64,000 nt of DNA, from positions 177,106,556-177,170,555 of the forward strand of contig CP136067.1 of assembly GCA_032622095.1 (NCBI GenBank), read 5' to 3'. Source of the stretch: Siphonodentalium dalli. Its lineage: Eukaryota; Mollusca; Scaphopoda; Gadilida; Siphonodentaliidae. Under the pieces are notes generated by a model. It saw only the letters and a program-made list of their open reading frames with translations. It did not search any database and had not been told where the DNA came from. This document shows positions 38,674-50,399 of this stretch, piece by piece (position 1 is the stretch's first letter; each line of letters starts with the position of its first letter). Position numbers and translations under genes: made by a program.

Positions 38674-38757
38674 AGTTTATGTATAGTCCAGGTTCAATGC
38701 GAAGCTATCTGTGGTAGTTTATGTATAGTCCATGTTCAATGCGAAGCTATCTGTGGT
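38674..38757 (+). repeat. 42-bp direct duplication
   Basis: AGTTTATGTATAGTCCAGG ... GCGAAGCTATCTGTGGT occurs twice in tandem with one difference (CAGG/CATG). The surrounding 38399-38886 holds nothing else I recognise. Confidence 0.9.
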
Positions 38758-38886
38758 CGTCGATGGATAGACATCACCACTGTAATAACTGTATAGGTTG
38801 ATCCAATCAATAATGACAGTTTTATATAATAATATAGCGATTAACCAATTTCTTGCTCTAACACACTTTTAAACCTTACAATAGTT

Positions 38887-39776
38887 AGCCAAAAAAAAAG
38901 GGTTTTGATTCTCAGGCATCGCCGCATTGAAAGAAATAGCCCACATTGGACCATTTTATTTCGATTTTGTATTTGAAATTTTTGATCACCGTAGTTGTAA
39001 ACCGGTAACATGAAAATAGGAAACTGTCACATGGAAATTAGTTATGTTTCAAATATCAAGTAGGAGCTAAATACAACGGTGTATGTGTGGGTATTCAACA
39101 AGGCCATAGGCAACGATAACCATCCGGCATATTGTCACCACAGGCAAGTTTATTGGCCAAATGTGTTTAAGATCAGCAGGAAGTTGGATATTTGACCTTT
39201 GTGACCTTTTCACAGCAACAAAGTAACCCTGCAAGATGGTGTTTTCCCCATTGCTACACTATTGCCATAGAAGATACGCAAACAGGAGTGCACTACAGTT
39301 TGACAAGCGGTGTATTTTGGCCATTTTTATGATGGTTATTTGAAGTTTTATTGTCTATCATCCATTGGGGTACATATACAGTCTCTAATTAGTCAGCAGA
39401 ATAAGGGAATCAAGACTTTCTATGATAGTTTTGAAGATCACTTTATCTTTCGGTTTCAACTGTTTTTACGTTCCATATTTTTACATTAATTGGATATTTG
39501 TGTGTTGTTACAAATTATTGCGCTGATATTAAAATCATATCAATATATATATCATTCTTGGTAATCCCTATATGATATACGGGTAGTACAATGTCATAAT
39601 TTGTAATTCTTTATATCAGATTAAATTAGTTTATAGTTACCATTATATCCCTACATTTTCTGGACCTGGGAAGGTATAATAACACATGTTTACTATGCCA
39701 GTCTATGGGCATAAATAAAAATAAAACCCTCGCTCGCACATTGATTTAAAAAAAAATTGCCTGAGAATCAAATATC
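38887..39776. mobile_element. Inverted-repeat element, GGTTTTGATTCTCAGGC ends
   Basis: It is a longer member of the family at 15582-16251. The left end is TTTTGATTCTCAGGCATCG and the right end is GCCTGAGAATCAAATATC. No reading frame of note. Confidence 0.7.
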
Positions 39777-40082
39777 TTTTTATGTGTACACATACCATGA
39801 GTGTTCAGCCGCTATCAATAAAGTACCAGGATTATAAAATAAACCGAGTTGTTGAACAACTGACCTGCTGTGACCAGAGATAGAAATCAATGTTAGAAGC
39901 TGTGATATATTATAGTGGAAATGTGTTTCAGTGAAGACTTACTCAGTGGTTTTTATAGACTTTTTATAGAGCAACTTTGTCTCGTTATACTCAGACATGG
40001 AACATTGAATTTCTTATGGAATACATACCTATTTTCAGATGCCTAAATAAAAACCCTGGGTCAAAACTGAAAATACTCTTAA

Positions 40083-40497
40083 AAGGTACTCAATCCAATT
40101 AGACGCTCCTAAATTACTATTTCTTTGGCTTTGGGGGTAAAAATTATTTGATTGCAGTCGAGGAACCTACCCATCAAAGCTCAGAGTGATCAGATATCGA
40201 TTGTTTGTGGCCCAGAAACACGCTGTCGAAAGGATGGTCTCGGTCAAAATTGCGGATGAAGATGGATAACTCTAAAAACAAGTGGTAATACGGTCAAATT
40301 TGGGGATACTTTAGTGATAATACGGCCATATTTTGTTGAACAAAATGTTGATAAATAAAAAGTTTTGGGAAATTTGATACCATAGTTGACAGTGGTTAGC
40401 ATTATTTTGTTGCAATAAATCGATTCTGATAACTAAAGTGTATTTTGAAGAATTGTATCTTGATGGTATGGGGACGCTCTGAATGGATTGAGTACCT
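40083..40497. mobile_element. TTAA-flanked AGGTACTCAATCC MITE
   Basis: TTAA at 40079-40082 and 40498-40501, ends AAGGTACTCAATCCAATT / AATGGATTGAGTACCT. It is the same family as 21456-21841. The preceding 39777-40082 holds nothing I recognise. Confidence 0.8.
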
Positions 40498-40635
40498 TTA
40501 ATATCTCACTTCATGTTTATGTTCATCTCTCATCTCTTATATTTATAACATTTAAGTGACGTATTCTTCACACATTTTTGTGACTGAGATTGTAGTTGCC
40601 ATTATTTAAAAACATTTGAATGTAGTTACAATTAG

Positions 40636-41108
40636 GCCACGCAAAGTTAATTTCTCATTTCTCTGGCCCGCGTGCATGGTCCCGAAGCCATGGGCGTACA
40701 ACCTTTTTATTGACGGAAGAAGAAAAAAAGAAAAATTTGTTTATATTTTAAAATTTGTTTTTGTTTTTGTTTTTTATTATATACATATATAAAAGTTTAT
40801 TACAAGCATATTTTGAGGAGTTAAAAAGTTGCACGGAAACACTCTGACACATTTTATTGAGTCACGTCAACTATCTCATTCTTTCAATATCTTGATTGCA
40901 TGCATATGTCACAAGTTAAACTGCTTGCAAATGATATGAGGGCCTGCAAAACTTTATGTTCACTATATACAAATAGATTGATTAAACAGTACCGATTATT
41001 GCTGCTGATCTGATATGTCTCCTAGAAATAAAAAATTTAAATAAAATATGCATGCTTTTTCAAAATATTTTGGCCTCAGAAATGTGAAATTGACTGCATG
41101 ACCTTACT
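40636..41108. mobile_element. Compact GGCCACGCAAAGTTAATTTC element
   Basis: The left AGGCCACGCAAAGTTAATTTC ... TCTCTGGCCC is mirrored by GGCCTCAGAAATGTGAAATTG ... TGCATGACCT. It is the uninterrupted relative of 29788-32645. Confidence 0.7.
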
Positions 41109-41413
41109 AGGTTTAATTCGATGCTTTAAGACATACCTGTAACATTAGCATTATTAGCTATCATGAATTTTTAGCCTTGAATTGTGCCTCATTTAATCAC
41201 CACTAACCATCCACCAATAGAGTAAATTCTGCAGTTCAAACTTCAAAGCTTGATTGATTGTGTGGGTACAATCTTAAGCTGTTTCTTACATATCACAAAT
41301 CATGTTCTGTTTATGTCTGTTTCTGTTATAGTTATAGATTAATCTTTATTACCTAATCATGAATAAAAGTTGTTTTTAACTGCATTGAGTTTTATTGCAA
41401 GCATCCTACCATA

Positions 41414-41560
41414 GTGGCTTGGTGGTCCAATGGTTCGCGTGCTCGACTGGTAACATCATGGTGTGGAGATGTCATGTGTTCGAAACCGCTTGCTGCCATT
41501 CTGAAATCACACTGTGTTAGTCCTTAAACAAGCGACTTAGTACTGTAATTGTGACGGGGG
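41414..41560 (+). repeat. tRNA-derived SINE
   Basis: The A-box-like TGGTCCAATGG and B-box-like GTGTTCGAAACC lie about 50 bp apart, followed by GTGTTAGTCCTTAAACAAGCGAC, a pattern shared by many invertebrate SINE heads. The cloverleaf is not intact, so this is not a functional tRNA gene. The flanks 41109-41413 and 41561-41995 hold nothing I recognise. Confidence 0.65.
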
Positions 41561-41995
41561 ACTCTGGTCCAATGGTTTGCATGCTCCACTGTCGTGGGGG
41601 AATCACCCGTAAACCGAGTATCTGGCTAGGAGCAGAAATGTACGATCGGAAGTAGTGCCCATGTTTGCAGCATGTCGTTTCTATGGTAATAATTTCTCCA
41701 CGCATCCTGCACACATTGAAACTAAACTGCTGTAGAATGCATGCAATAAATGGGTCAATTATTATTTATTGCAAACTGTATTTTTTTGGAATTCATAAAA
41801 ACATCTGGAATTGCAATTGGATGTATATCCTTTCCAAGCCAGATCTCTGAAACCTTTTGAATTTCTTTACTAATGTTTTCTGGATACGTCAATATTTCAC
41901 AACCACTCCACCAGTTGCAGCAAAGCAGTGTTCTACTAAATGATCCTTTTCTGTGAATATCTAATATACCTAGATAACTTCCGGCCTCACAATAT

Positions 41996-44385
41996 GCTGC
42001 CTAACATTTGCAGAATGAGGTCCCCAGAGGGTGAATTTAGTGATGCTACCTCTCAGTCGGTTAGCAACACTAAATGCACCCTCTGGGGACCTAATTCTGT
42101 TAAGGCCTCATCTTCTGTGGAAAGTATCTTTGTCATCAAATTAACAAGTATATAAGTTTCTTCAGAAACTTCTTCAGAAAGATACTTTTTATGTTTACCC
42201 ATACCATAGTATGGTAAACATAGTGTCGTTGCCCGGATTGACAACTCGTCGTTAGTCCGTCCGTCTGTCTGTCTGTCTGTAGACACTTTACGCATGGTGC
42301 GATAACTGAAATATTTTCTATCTGATTGGAACCAAATTTTGTATATGAATTTCTCAGCACCAAATACAGATCGAGTTCGAATATGGGTTTGATCCGAGTT
42401 TTTTTTTACGGAGTTATGGCCCTTTTTCAACTTAGAATTTATGCATGCTGCCATAACTCAAAAAGAAATTATCTGACCATAACCAAATTTGGTATGTGAG
42501 TTGCTCAACCCAAAATACATATCGAGTTCGAATATGGGTTTGATTCGATATTTTTTAATGGAGTTATGGCCCTTTGACATAGAATTCATGAATGCTTCAA
42601 TAAATCAACAATTTTTCAACTGATAGGAACCAAATTTTGTATGTGAGTTTCTCAACTCAAAATACAGATCGAGTTCGAATATGGGTTTGATCTGGTACTT
42701 TTTACTGGAGTTATGGCCCTTTGATTATTTTATTCATCGCTAAAATATATCAAAGATACACAGGTGGCACTGTCTAGATAGTATCTAATAAATCAGGTTC
42801 AGGATGCTATGAAGTTGTCTTCTCACACAGAGATAGTATCCTGTTACAATACCATGAAGTTGGTTCTCTCTTGTATTGAGTTAATTAACTGCTAGGAGAT
42901 GTGTTGGCTGTATCATAGGTGGAATGTTTATACTATTATATTTTATATGCATGGTTATTTAAATTTCATCTTAAAGGCATAATCTGGTTTCATTGTTTAA
43001 TAGCATTACCATTGGAATTTTGTTGGTTGCATGGGAAGACAACTTTGGTTTTCAAAGTTTTAAAAACTTAGAGCTCTGTATCAGTCTATGGGAACAAAAT
43101 AATTGTTCATAACACTTTTAGTACTGTAGGTCTAGTTTGTTTTATCTATATATTAATGGAAAGCTTTTTCGACATTGATTTCAATTGATTACATATGTGA
43201 ATTGAAAAATTAAAGGGGCACACCAGGTTTGATGTATTTTTCCTGTACTCTGCATGAGATAAAACTTTTTATGTGTACCTATACCATAGTATGGTACACA
43301 TAGCATCAATGTCCGGATTGACCACTCGTCTGTCCGTCCATCTATATCTGTCTGTCAGACACTTTAGGTATAATGCGATAACTCTAACATTTTCTATTTG
43401 ATCGGAACCAAATTTTGTATATAGGTTTCTCATCCCAAAATACAGTTCGAGTTTGAATATGGGTTTGATCCGATTTATTTTAAAGGAGTTATGACCCTTC
43501 TTTTTTTTAAATTTTAAATTTGGATTTTTCATATTTTTTTAGATTGAATTTCCTCGCTCAATTTAACATAAACAAATATTAAAAAACTTTTATAATAATA
43601 AAAAAATTATTTAATTAAAAAAAAAAAAATTTCATTGACACTAATTTGTTTTAGTTGTATTCCATTAATAAGGTGTGATGTCCTGTATTGAAAATGTGAA
43701 GATTTTATTGCAATAGTTGCATGTAATATAATGATATCAATAAATTGCCATGTGAACATCCAATATCCAGAGTATGATAATATCTTTAATAGATGTCATT
43801 CCAAGCAAAATCTGTTATTAATTGAGTGATGACATATGTTACATAGCTCTAGGGGGTGGTTGTATGAAGGTAAAGATGAACAACCTGCTGGCTGGATAAT
43901 TGTTTATCCTATCTGTCAAATTTATTAATGGCTAAACAATTGGATCTCACAGTGAGAGGTCCTTGTGTGAATAGGGACAGAGTTATGAGATTTATAACGA
44001 CTCCTCCCCCACCCCAATTACTTTAACCCCTTCTTAAGACAAATTATTTGACCTTTTGATTTTAAGTTAGGTACTGATATATGTATTACTGTGATCATAT
44101 CTTTGACCAATTATCAGTTATAGCTAATCGCTATCGCCAAGGTATGGGTTAAACATCTGCCGATCGTGATCGGCCTCTCGTTCTTTTTTAGTTTACTTTC
44201 TTTATATCCCCAAATTGGCACGTCACCATCTTCACGATCTGGGAACATAAATCTGTCTAGGTCTCCCATAGAAGACGACATGCAGAATGAGGTCCCCAGA
44301 GGATGAATTTGGTGATGCTAGCCCACTGTGCAGGGTAGCTTCATTAAATTCACCCTCTAGTGACCTCATTCTGCAATTGTTACCA
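41996..44385. mobile_element. GAGGTCCCCAGAGGGTG MITE split by the 2-kb element
   Basis: The left hairpin is 42013-42100 and the right hairpin is 44282-44375. The family spacer (ACTTCTTCAGAAAG | TAGTTTACTTTCTTTATATCC) is cut by 42186-44182. Confidence 0.8.
42186..44182 (+). mobile_element. 2-kb interspersed element, copy 2
   Basis: It matches 10747-12792 from TTTTTATGTTTACCCATACC to GATCGGCCTCTCGTT. It keeps a module near 42610 (TTCAACTGATAGGAACC) that copy 1 lacks, and it lacks about 40 bp around copy 1 position 11490. CTTTTT flanks both sides (42185-42190 and 44183-44188) and may be the target duplication. Confidence 0.8.
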
Positions 44386-44396
44386 TACTTTGAGGC

Positions 44397-44806
44397 CCCA
44401 CATCTTCCCACCCCGGGTGTGGGCATAAACTATGTGGGATGCCCCACATCTTCCCACCCCGGGTGTGGGTATAAACTATGTGGGAGGCCCCACATCTTCC
44501 CACCCCGGGTTTTGGGCATAAACTATGTGGGAGGCCCCACATCTTCCCACCCCGGGTGTGGGCATAAACTATGTGGGAGGCCCCACATCTTCCCACCCCG
44601 GGTGTGGGCATAAACTATGGGAGGCCCCACATCTTCCCACCCCGGGTGTGGGCATAAACTATGTGGGAGGCCCCACATCTTCCCACCCTGGGTGTGGGCA
44701 TAAACTATGTGGGAGGCCCCACATCTTCCCACCCCGGGTGTGGGCATAAACTATGTGGGAGGCCCCACATCTTCCCACCCCGGGTGTGGGCATAAACTAT
44801 GTGGCA
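44397..44806. repeat. 46-bp GC-rich minisatellite, about nine copies
   Basis: The unit is built of GCCCCACATCTTCCCACCCC, GGGTGTGGGCATAAACTATG and TGGGAG. Period 46, seen from 44401 and 44447 onward. One unit has TTTTGG for GTGTGG and one lacks TGT. Confidence 0.95.
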
Positions 44807-44880
44807 GAACAGAAATTGGGTCGGGTCTTGGTCCTTCACCAAGCTACCAAGGAAATGAACCTGGTTTTTGGAAATGGGGC

Positions 44881-45055
44881 ACTTAGCAGCTGGACATCGG
44901 CACAGCTCATATCACAAACTTAGCAGCTGGACATCGGCACAGCTCATATCACAAACTTAGCAGCTGGACATCGGTACAGCTCATATCACAGCTCATATCA
45001 CAAACTTAGCAGCTGGACATCGGCACAGCTCATATCACAGCTCATATCACAAACT
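44881..45055. repeat. 37-bp minisatellite
   Basis: ACTTAGCAGCTGGACATCGG CACAGCTCATATCACAA is repeated four times, and the sub-unit AGCTCATATCAC is doubled in the last two copies. Confidence 0.95.
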
Positions 45056-45427
45056 TGCAAACAAATCTCACTTATTTCAATTGAATAAATCAAATAAGTT
45101 TAAATAGTATCCAAACAATATATCGACTGGAATAATGCAGCAATCAACTAAGATTGTCAAAAATTCCCCAACCACAAAGACTACAATTTCAGAAAACAAT
45201 GTTTGAACCATGCACAAATGTATAAATATTTACAACTTTATTCAGGACGATTTATTTGGTGATAAATGATTCTGTCAAGAATACTCGACCACTGCATGTA
45301 ATTTGTTTATAAAATTGATGCTGTTTTTGGCTTATTTGAATATAAAATTTATTAAAATAAATAATTTTGGCATGATAATCTGATTTCTGAACATCTCAGC
45401 GGAGTGTTGTTCCACATCCAGGTCTGA

Positions 45428-45850
45428 GATTAAAGTGCCTGTCATTCGCAGAATGAGGTCCACAGAGGGGGAATTTAGTGATGCTATCCCGCATAGTGGG
45501 CTAGCATCACTAAATTCACCCACTGTGGAACTCATTCTGCTTAGGCCTCATCTTCTCTGGAAAGTTTGTTCTTTATCAAATTTCCTTCACATAGATTCTA
45601 TTTCTTTTTTAGTTTAGTTTCTCAGTATCCACAAATTGGCAGACGACACATTGCATAATGAGGTTCCCAATGGGGGCACATCACAACATTCACCATTTGG
45701 GAACTTCAATCTGAGTTAAATGTCTCCCATAGCAGATGAGGCCATGCAGAATGAGGTCCCCAGAGGGTGAATTTGGTGATGCTAGCCTGCTATGTGGGAT
45801 AGCGTCACTAAACGCACCCTCTGGGGACCTCATTCTGCAAATAATAGCCA
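45428..45850. mobile_element. GAGGTCC hairpin MITE in copy A
   Basis: Both hairpins are complete (45450-45540, 45750-45838), with the spacer TCACATAGATTCTATTTC and CATTGCATAATGAGG. It ends CTGCAAATAATAGCCACAC. Orthologous copies are at 50400-50832 and 56925-57345. Confidence 0.85.
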
Positions 45851-46338
45851 CACAAACCTCAGGGTAGTCAACATCACCTAAAACCAAAGCAAAGTGAACT
45901 GCAAGTTATATTTAATCTTTTCATTTCAAGAGGGATAACTCTATAATATGTGAAGTCATTGTGGGAACATGCATAATATACTAAATTACCCATGGATTGA
46001 AGAACAATTGATGATTTGTCAGTTTTCATAATTTTTCAATTTAATTAAACAATGAAACTTGACCCAATACATGTATATCACATCTCAAGATTTATCACAA
46101 AATTAACATTTTGCATTGAATTGAGGAGTATTATTATTATATTAACTCCAGCTCAGGAGACATTGTACAAATTGCATAAAACATATTATCAAGATATTTA
46201 CTTCGAGAATATAGGAATACTAAAATCTATTATTTATATTTAGCTGATAAAATTTGTTGGCAGAATATGCAGATAATCATGTACATTTTATTATATATAA
46301 ACTGGGATTTGCCCCTCTTTGTGGTAGAAGTGGAATTA

Positions 46339-46477
46339 CAGTAATGCCCTAAGTAATCGACTCCTTAACCACAATAGAATTATGGGTAACTTTTCAGTAT
46401 TTAGTCGGAAATATGGCTTGTTGCCATTCATCGGAAAGCTCTCGGGGTTATGGAGTCGATTACTTAGGGCATTACTG
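46339..46477. mobile_element. CAGTAATGCCCTAAG TA-MITE in copy A
   Basis: TA-flanked. The left arm is full and the right arm shortened (CGGGGTTATGGAGTCGATTA). Equivalent to 51319-51457 and 57825-57962. Confidence 0.85.
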
Positions 46478-46784
46478 TAAGTGTCAGACCCCTCCCATTG
46501 ACTCTTAAATTTTGAGACTTTTTTTGAATATTTCAACTTTTGTCTAAGTCGCCTTATGACATAAAGAATATTGATTTGTATGAGACATTTTCATATATTT
46601 GAATTATAAGCAAGTTTCATTTATTTCTAGTAAAAGGTAATTATTCAAGTTGTGTAAATTTCTGATATCATCATGTTTGAAATTTCCAACTTGTGTGGTA
46701 CCTGGTAATTAAACTCTTGAATTTCCAATTGTTTAATTTTGAATGACACTCTTTTGTGACCAATGACGGCCATCTGGTCTTTCG

Positions 46785-46861
46785 ACGTATTTCCGACTAA
46801 ATCCTGAAAAGTTACCCATAATTCTCCTGTGTTTAAGGAGTCAATTACTTAGGGCATTACT
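46785..46861. repeat. Deletion scar: right arm of a TA-MITE only
   Basis: TTTCGAC joins directly to GTATTTCCGACTAAATCCTG, the right arm of the MITE that is complete at 53437-53641 in copy B. The junction marks the 1.8-kb deletion in copy A. Confidence 0.85.
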
Positions 46862-47343
46862 GTATCAATGTATTCATGATGATATGTTTATGGTGGAATG
46901 TGTTTGTGTCGGCCACAGTCTCTTTAAATGGTGACAACAAATTCATCCAGATTATCATTCCTTTGCAAATTATAACAGAGAGCTTACCCAATGTGATGTC
47001 ACAATATTAAAGGCGCACATTATTTTTTAATCACCAGATCACATGATGTACAACATATTCCATATGATATACCATTTGAAAGAGGAAGCTCCAAAACATT
47101 GTATTATAGTATATTTTAACTGATCCGGTCGAATAAACTTGGAACCTGCACTGAAATTTCTAATATAGCCTATTTTTAATATAAAAAAGTGTTCTATTCT
47201 GATGTTTTGTGACACCAAATGTTTGTTTCAGTGTACTACGTGTATTAGTATTAGAAGGGAAAAAAATACATATCGAGCACATGTGCATCAATTCTGTTTT
47301 TGTTTCATAACCAATGCACGGTGTCCTGCATGGTTTGGAGGTA

Positions 47344-47511
47344 CAGTAAGGCCCTAAATAATCGACTCCTTAACCACAGCAGAATTATGGGTAATTTTTG
47401 CAGGATTTAGACGGAAATATGAATGACAACAAGCCATATTTCCGACTAAATCCTGAAAAATTACCCATAATTCTGCTGTGGTTATGGAGTCGATTAATTA
47501 AGGCATTACTG
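47344..47511. mobile_element. CAGTAAGGCCCTAAAT TA-MITE, loop-deleted
   Basis: TA-flanked arms with a shortened, rearranged centre (ATATGAATGACAACAAGCC). It corresponds to 54274-54487 in B. Confidence 0.8.
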
Positions 47512-47850
47512 TACACTTTATATAATTTTACTATTTTCCATGCTATGAGCTGTTGCCTGTACATCACTAACCAATGAGTTATTCATAGCCTACGAAATAA
47601 CCAATCGTTAGAAATATCATTTATGTGGGACTTGGTTTAAAAAGTATTATATATACCTGCAGTAAATACAATTGTTGGAAGAAAATTTGGATGAGGCATC
47701 AAGCCATTGGCTTATTTGAAGCCCTTCCCCTAATGCAACTTCTATAAAAGACAACCTGAAAGATTTTCAGCAGCTTTTTAAAGAGATGCGGTTTTATGGG
47801 CAGCCATTTGGTCGGAAAATACATCAAATAAAAATTAATTGTGGATTGTT

Positions 47851-48540
47851 TAACAGGATTTAGACGGAAATATGGCTTGTTGGCATTCATTGGAAAGCTC
47901 TCACTGAGAGCTTTCCGATGAATGACAACAAGCCATATTTCTGACTAAATCCTGAAAAATTACCCATAATTCTGCTGTGGTTAAGGAGTCGATTATTTAG
48001 GGCATTAATGTAAAATACACTTTTTCTAATTTTACTATTTTTCATGCTATGTGCTGTTGCCTGTACATCACTAACCAATGAGTTAGTGCATAGCCTACGA
48101 AATAACCAATGAGTTAGTGCATAGCCTACAAAATAACCAATGAGTTAGTGCATAGCCTATGAAATAACAAATGAGTTAGTGCATAGCCTACGAAATAACC
48201 AATGAGTTACTGCATAGCCTACGAAATGACCAATGAGTTAGTGCGTAGCCTACAAAATAACCAATCGTTAGATTGGAATTTATTTGTGCAGAAATATCAT
48301 TCATGTGGGACTTGGTTTAAAAAGTATTATATATACCTGCAGTAAATACAATAGTTGGAAGAAAATTTGGATGAGGCATCAAGCCATTGGCTTATTTGAA
48401 GCCCTTCCCCTAATGCAACTTCTATAAAAGACAACCTGAAAGATTTTCACCAGCTTTTTAAAGAGATGCAGTTTTATGGGCAGCCATTTGGTCGGAAAAT
48501 ACATCAAATAAAAATTAATTGTGGATTGTTTAACTAATTG
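47851..48540 (+). repeat. Internal duplication within copy A
   Basis: This segment repeats 47390-47850 (TACTATTTTTCATGCTATG, GATGAGGCATCAAGCCATTGG, AGCCATTTGGTCGG). The junction at 47851 joins TTGTTTAAC to a TA-MITE arm starting AGGATTTAGACGG. Confidence 0.85.
48073..48265. repeat. 31-bp minisatellite (AACCAATGAGTTAGTGCATAG)
   Basis: About six copies of AACCAATGAGTTAGTGCATA GCCTACGAAAT. One copy is seen in the 47560 region. The B counterpart is 54550-54805. Confidence 0.9.
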
Positions 48541-49127
48541 CATGCATCAAGCATTCAGTATAGGTATATTCCATTTTAATAGCAATCTAAATAAATATAT
48601 CATTTCCCAACCAATGTTGTTTATTTCCAAACCAATATATAGTCTTTCTTATATTTGATAAGAGACAATTTCATTCTAATATCGTTTTCTAATCAATATT
48701 GAAATACACAGAATTAATGTTCTACTTCAATTCAATAGTACTCATATTCCAACCAATATGTAAAAACAAATTCTAGTACAGCAATTATACATTCTAATAC
48801 AGCTATCATACATTTAATGTAGGTCAATTTCATTTTAATAGCATTTCTATCAATATTCAACAATACGAAACTAATAGCCATCCATGAAAATATAACAGTC
48901 AAAGCCCGAACTACATAGTAATATCAGTCTATTTAAAACCAATAGACAAAATGAAACGATATATATATTAGAATGAAATTGTCTCATATTGAATATAAGA
49001 AAGACTATTGGTTTGGAAATGAAGACCATTGGCTGGGAAACGATACATTGATTTTGAAAAGATTGATATTAAAATGGAATATACCTATATTGGATGTAAT
49101 TAGTTAAACAATCCACTATTAATTTTT
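48511..49127. mobile_element. AT-rich inverted-repeat element in copy A
   Basis: Ends AAAAATTAATTGTGGATTG / CAATCCACTATTAATTTTT with arms continuing through TAACTAATTGCATGCA and TATTCCATTTTAATAGC, about 170 bp each. No reading frame. The B counterpart is 55041-55652. Confidence 0.75.
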
Positions 49128-49378
49128 ATTACACACTTGTTCCCAGAAGTACAGTGTTATTGCTGTTCCATATTTACAAATACGTATGGAACGTACGTTC
49201 CATACACATCTCGTTGACGAAAAATGACGTACATGACGTTCGCCTCAACCATGAAACCGGAACTATAAAATAAAAGAATCATCACATATGACAAAACACA
49301 CCCTCTATGCGATGATGTGCCTAAATAACCTTCTAAGCCTGTATTTTTAATGCACTGATTCTAGGACGCGAAGCATGT

Positions 49379-49545
49379 AATAAACATAGAACGATACAAT
49401 GTATAAATGGGTTTGTCGATATGGCACGAGTGCTGTCGCGGAAGGATAGAACGAGAGGCAAAGCGCCTCTCGTTCTATCCTTCCGCGACAGCACTCGTGA
49501 CTATCAACAAACCCATTTACACATCGTGTCGTTCTGTGTATTTAT
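49379..49545. repeat. GC-richer hairpin downstream of TMEM229-like gene A
   Basis: Arms ATAAACATAGAACGATACAA ... GTGCTGTCGCGGAAGGATAG close on GAGAGGCAAAGCGCCTCTC. It lies about 50 bp beyond the stop codon of the minus-strand gene. A near copy is at 55905-56070. Confidence 0.85.
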
Positions 49546-49594
49546 TTGACGTATTATCCGAACAATGGCTGCCCATACGGTTTGATCAATAGTA

Positions 49595-50098
49595 TCATTT
49601 AGCTACCCCGTTTTCTTCTTTCACCCTCCCTATCTGGATGGGTGTGCGAAGGTTAATGAGATAGTCTGACATATACTCGTGATAAACAGCCATCATGGTC
49701 CACACTGGAGCATACTCCAGACATATGAGTCCCATGAAATCAAACCGATAGTGGCTGTAGTCCCACGAACAGGCATCAAACTGGCGTAGAATCATTCCTG
49801 AAGAAAATTCCCACATATAAACTACTGCTACATACACCGCTAGTCTGCAGGTCATTGGCAGTTTTCTCCGGTGGTGCATATATCGAAATAGCTTCTCGAA
49901 GACGAAGAAGCTGTATGTCCCATACATAAAGAAGGAGGGAATTGTTGTGTACCCCTTGAGCTGCCGATTGCCTTCTGGGTGGAGAATCAAATCGTATATA
50001 GCAGTGAATATCACCTCGTCCACAAATCCGTGACAGGCGTAAACAATATACCTGATCCAAGATGGAATGGGTTCATACTTTGTGGAACCTGCCATCAT
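49595..50098 (-). CDS. TMEM229-like multi-pass membrane protein, copy A
   Basis: This single open frame of 167 residues is recognisable as the TMEM229 family (TMEM229A/B), small multi-pass membrane proteins of unclear function. The key match is WEFSSGMILRQF then CSWDYSHYRFDFMGLI, closely like vertebrate TMEM229B WEFTTGFILRQF ... CPWDYSQFDFDFMGLI. Hydrophobic segments at about 14-39, 50-71, 85-105 and 117-140 suggest four membrane spans. There is no signal peptide. The start is MMAGSTKYEPIPSW. On the minus strand an acceptor-like TTTTAG ends at 50128, so a 5' untranslated exon boundary about 30 bases before the ATG is likely. It is 162/167 identical to copy B (differences at residues 2, 58, 78, 83 and 166), with no stop or frameshift, so both are probably functional or very recent. 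Confidence 0.9.
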   Translation of the reverse strand: MMAGSTKYEPIPSWIRYIVYACHGFVDEVIFTAIYDLILHPEGNRQLKGYTTIPSFFMYGTYSFFVFEKLFRYMHHRRKLPMTCRLAVYVAVVYMWEFSSGMILRQFDACSWDYSHYRFDFMGLICLEYAPVWTMMAVYHEYMSDYLINLRTPIQIGRVKEENGVAK

Positions 50099-50399
50099 CG
50101 TGTATGATTGCGAGTTGATGTAGATTCCTAAAATTTGAATAGTAAAACATAAATCATTCAGTAATCCAATAGATGTGAGACAGTATACCCCCTCCCCCCA
50201 TGTGGTGAAATGGTTGACATTCTTAAATGGTCACTTTTTTCGGTGATTTGACTACTGCATGTAATTTGTTAATAACAATGATGCTGTTTTTGGCTTATTT
50301 GAATATAAAATTTATTAAAATAAATAATTTTGGCATGATAATTTGCTATTCCATTCTGATTTCTGAACATCTCAGCAGTGTGTTACACATCCAGGTCTG

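Larger units (their letters stand above)
45288..50247. repeat. Segmental triplication, copy A
   Basis: It begins at CACTGCATGTAATTTG, as do B (50248) and C (56774). Order within the unit: GAGGTCC MITE, CAGTAATGCCC MITE, (deleted minisatellite region), second CAGTAATGCCC MITE, 31-bp repeat, inverted-repeat element, hairpin, TMEM229-like gene. About 1.8 kb present in B (51766-53566) is missing at 46785, and 47340-47850 is a second, shortened version of 47851-48540. Confidence 0.9.

Noticed and set aside
41414-41490. Possible tRNA gene
   Set aside because: Box A- and B-like words are present, but no intact acceptor stem or anticodon arm can be paired, and the SINE body follows.
44287-44749. Open frames with PHIFPPRVWA-type repeats
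   Set aside because: Read-through of the 46-bp minisatellite; frames shift each unit because 46 is not divisible by three.
49776-50060. Second minus-strand frame over TMEM229-like copy A
   Set aside because: Alternative frame of the real gene, without family similarity.
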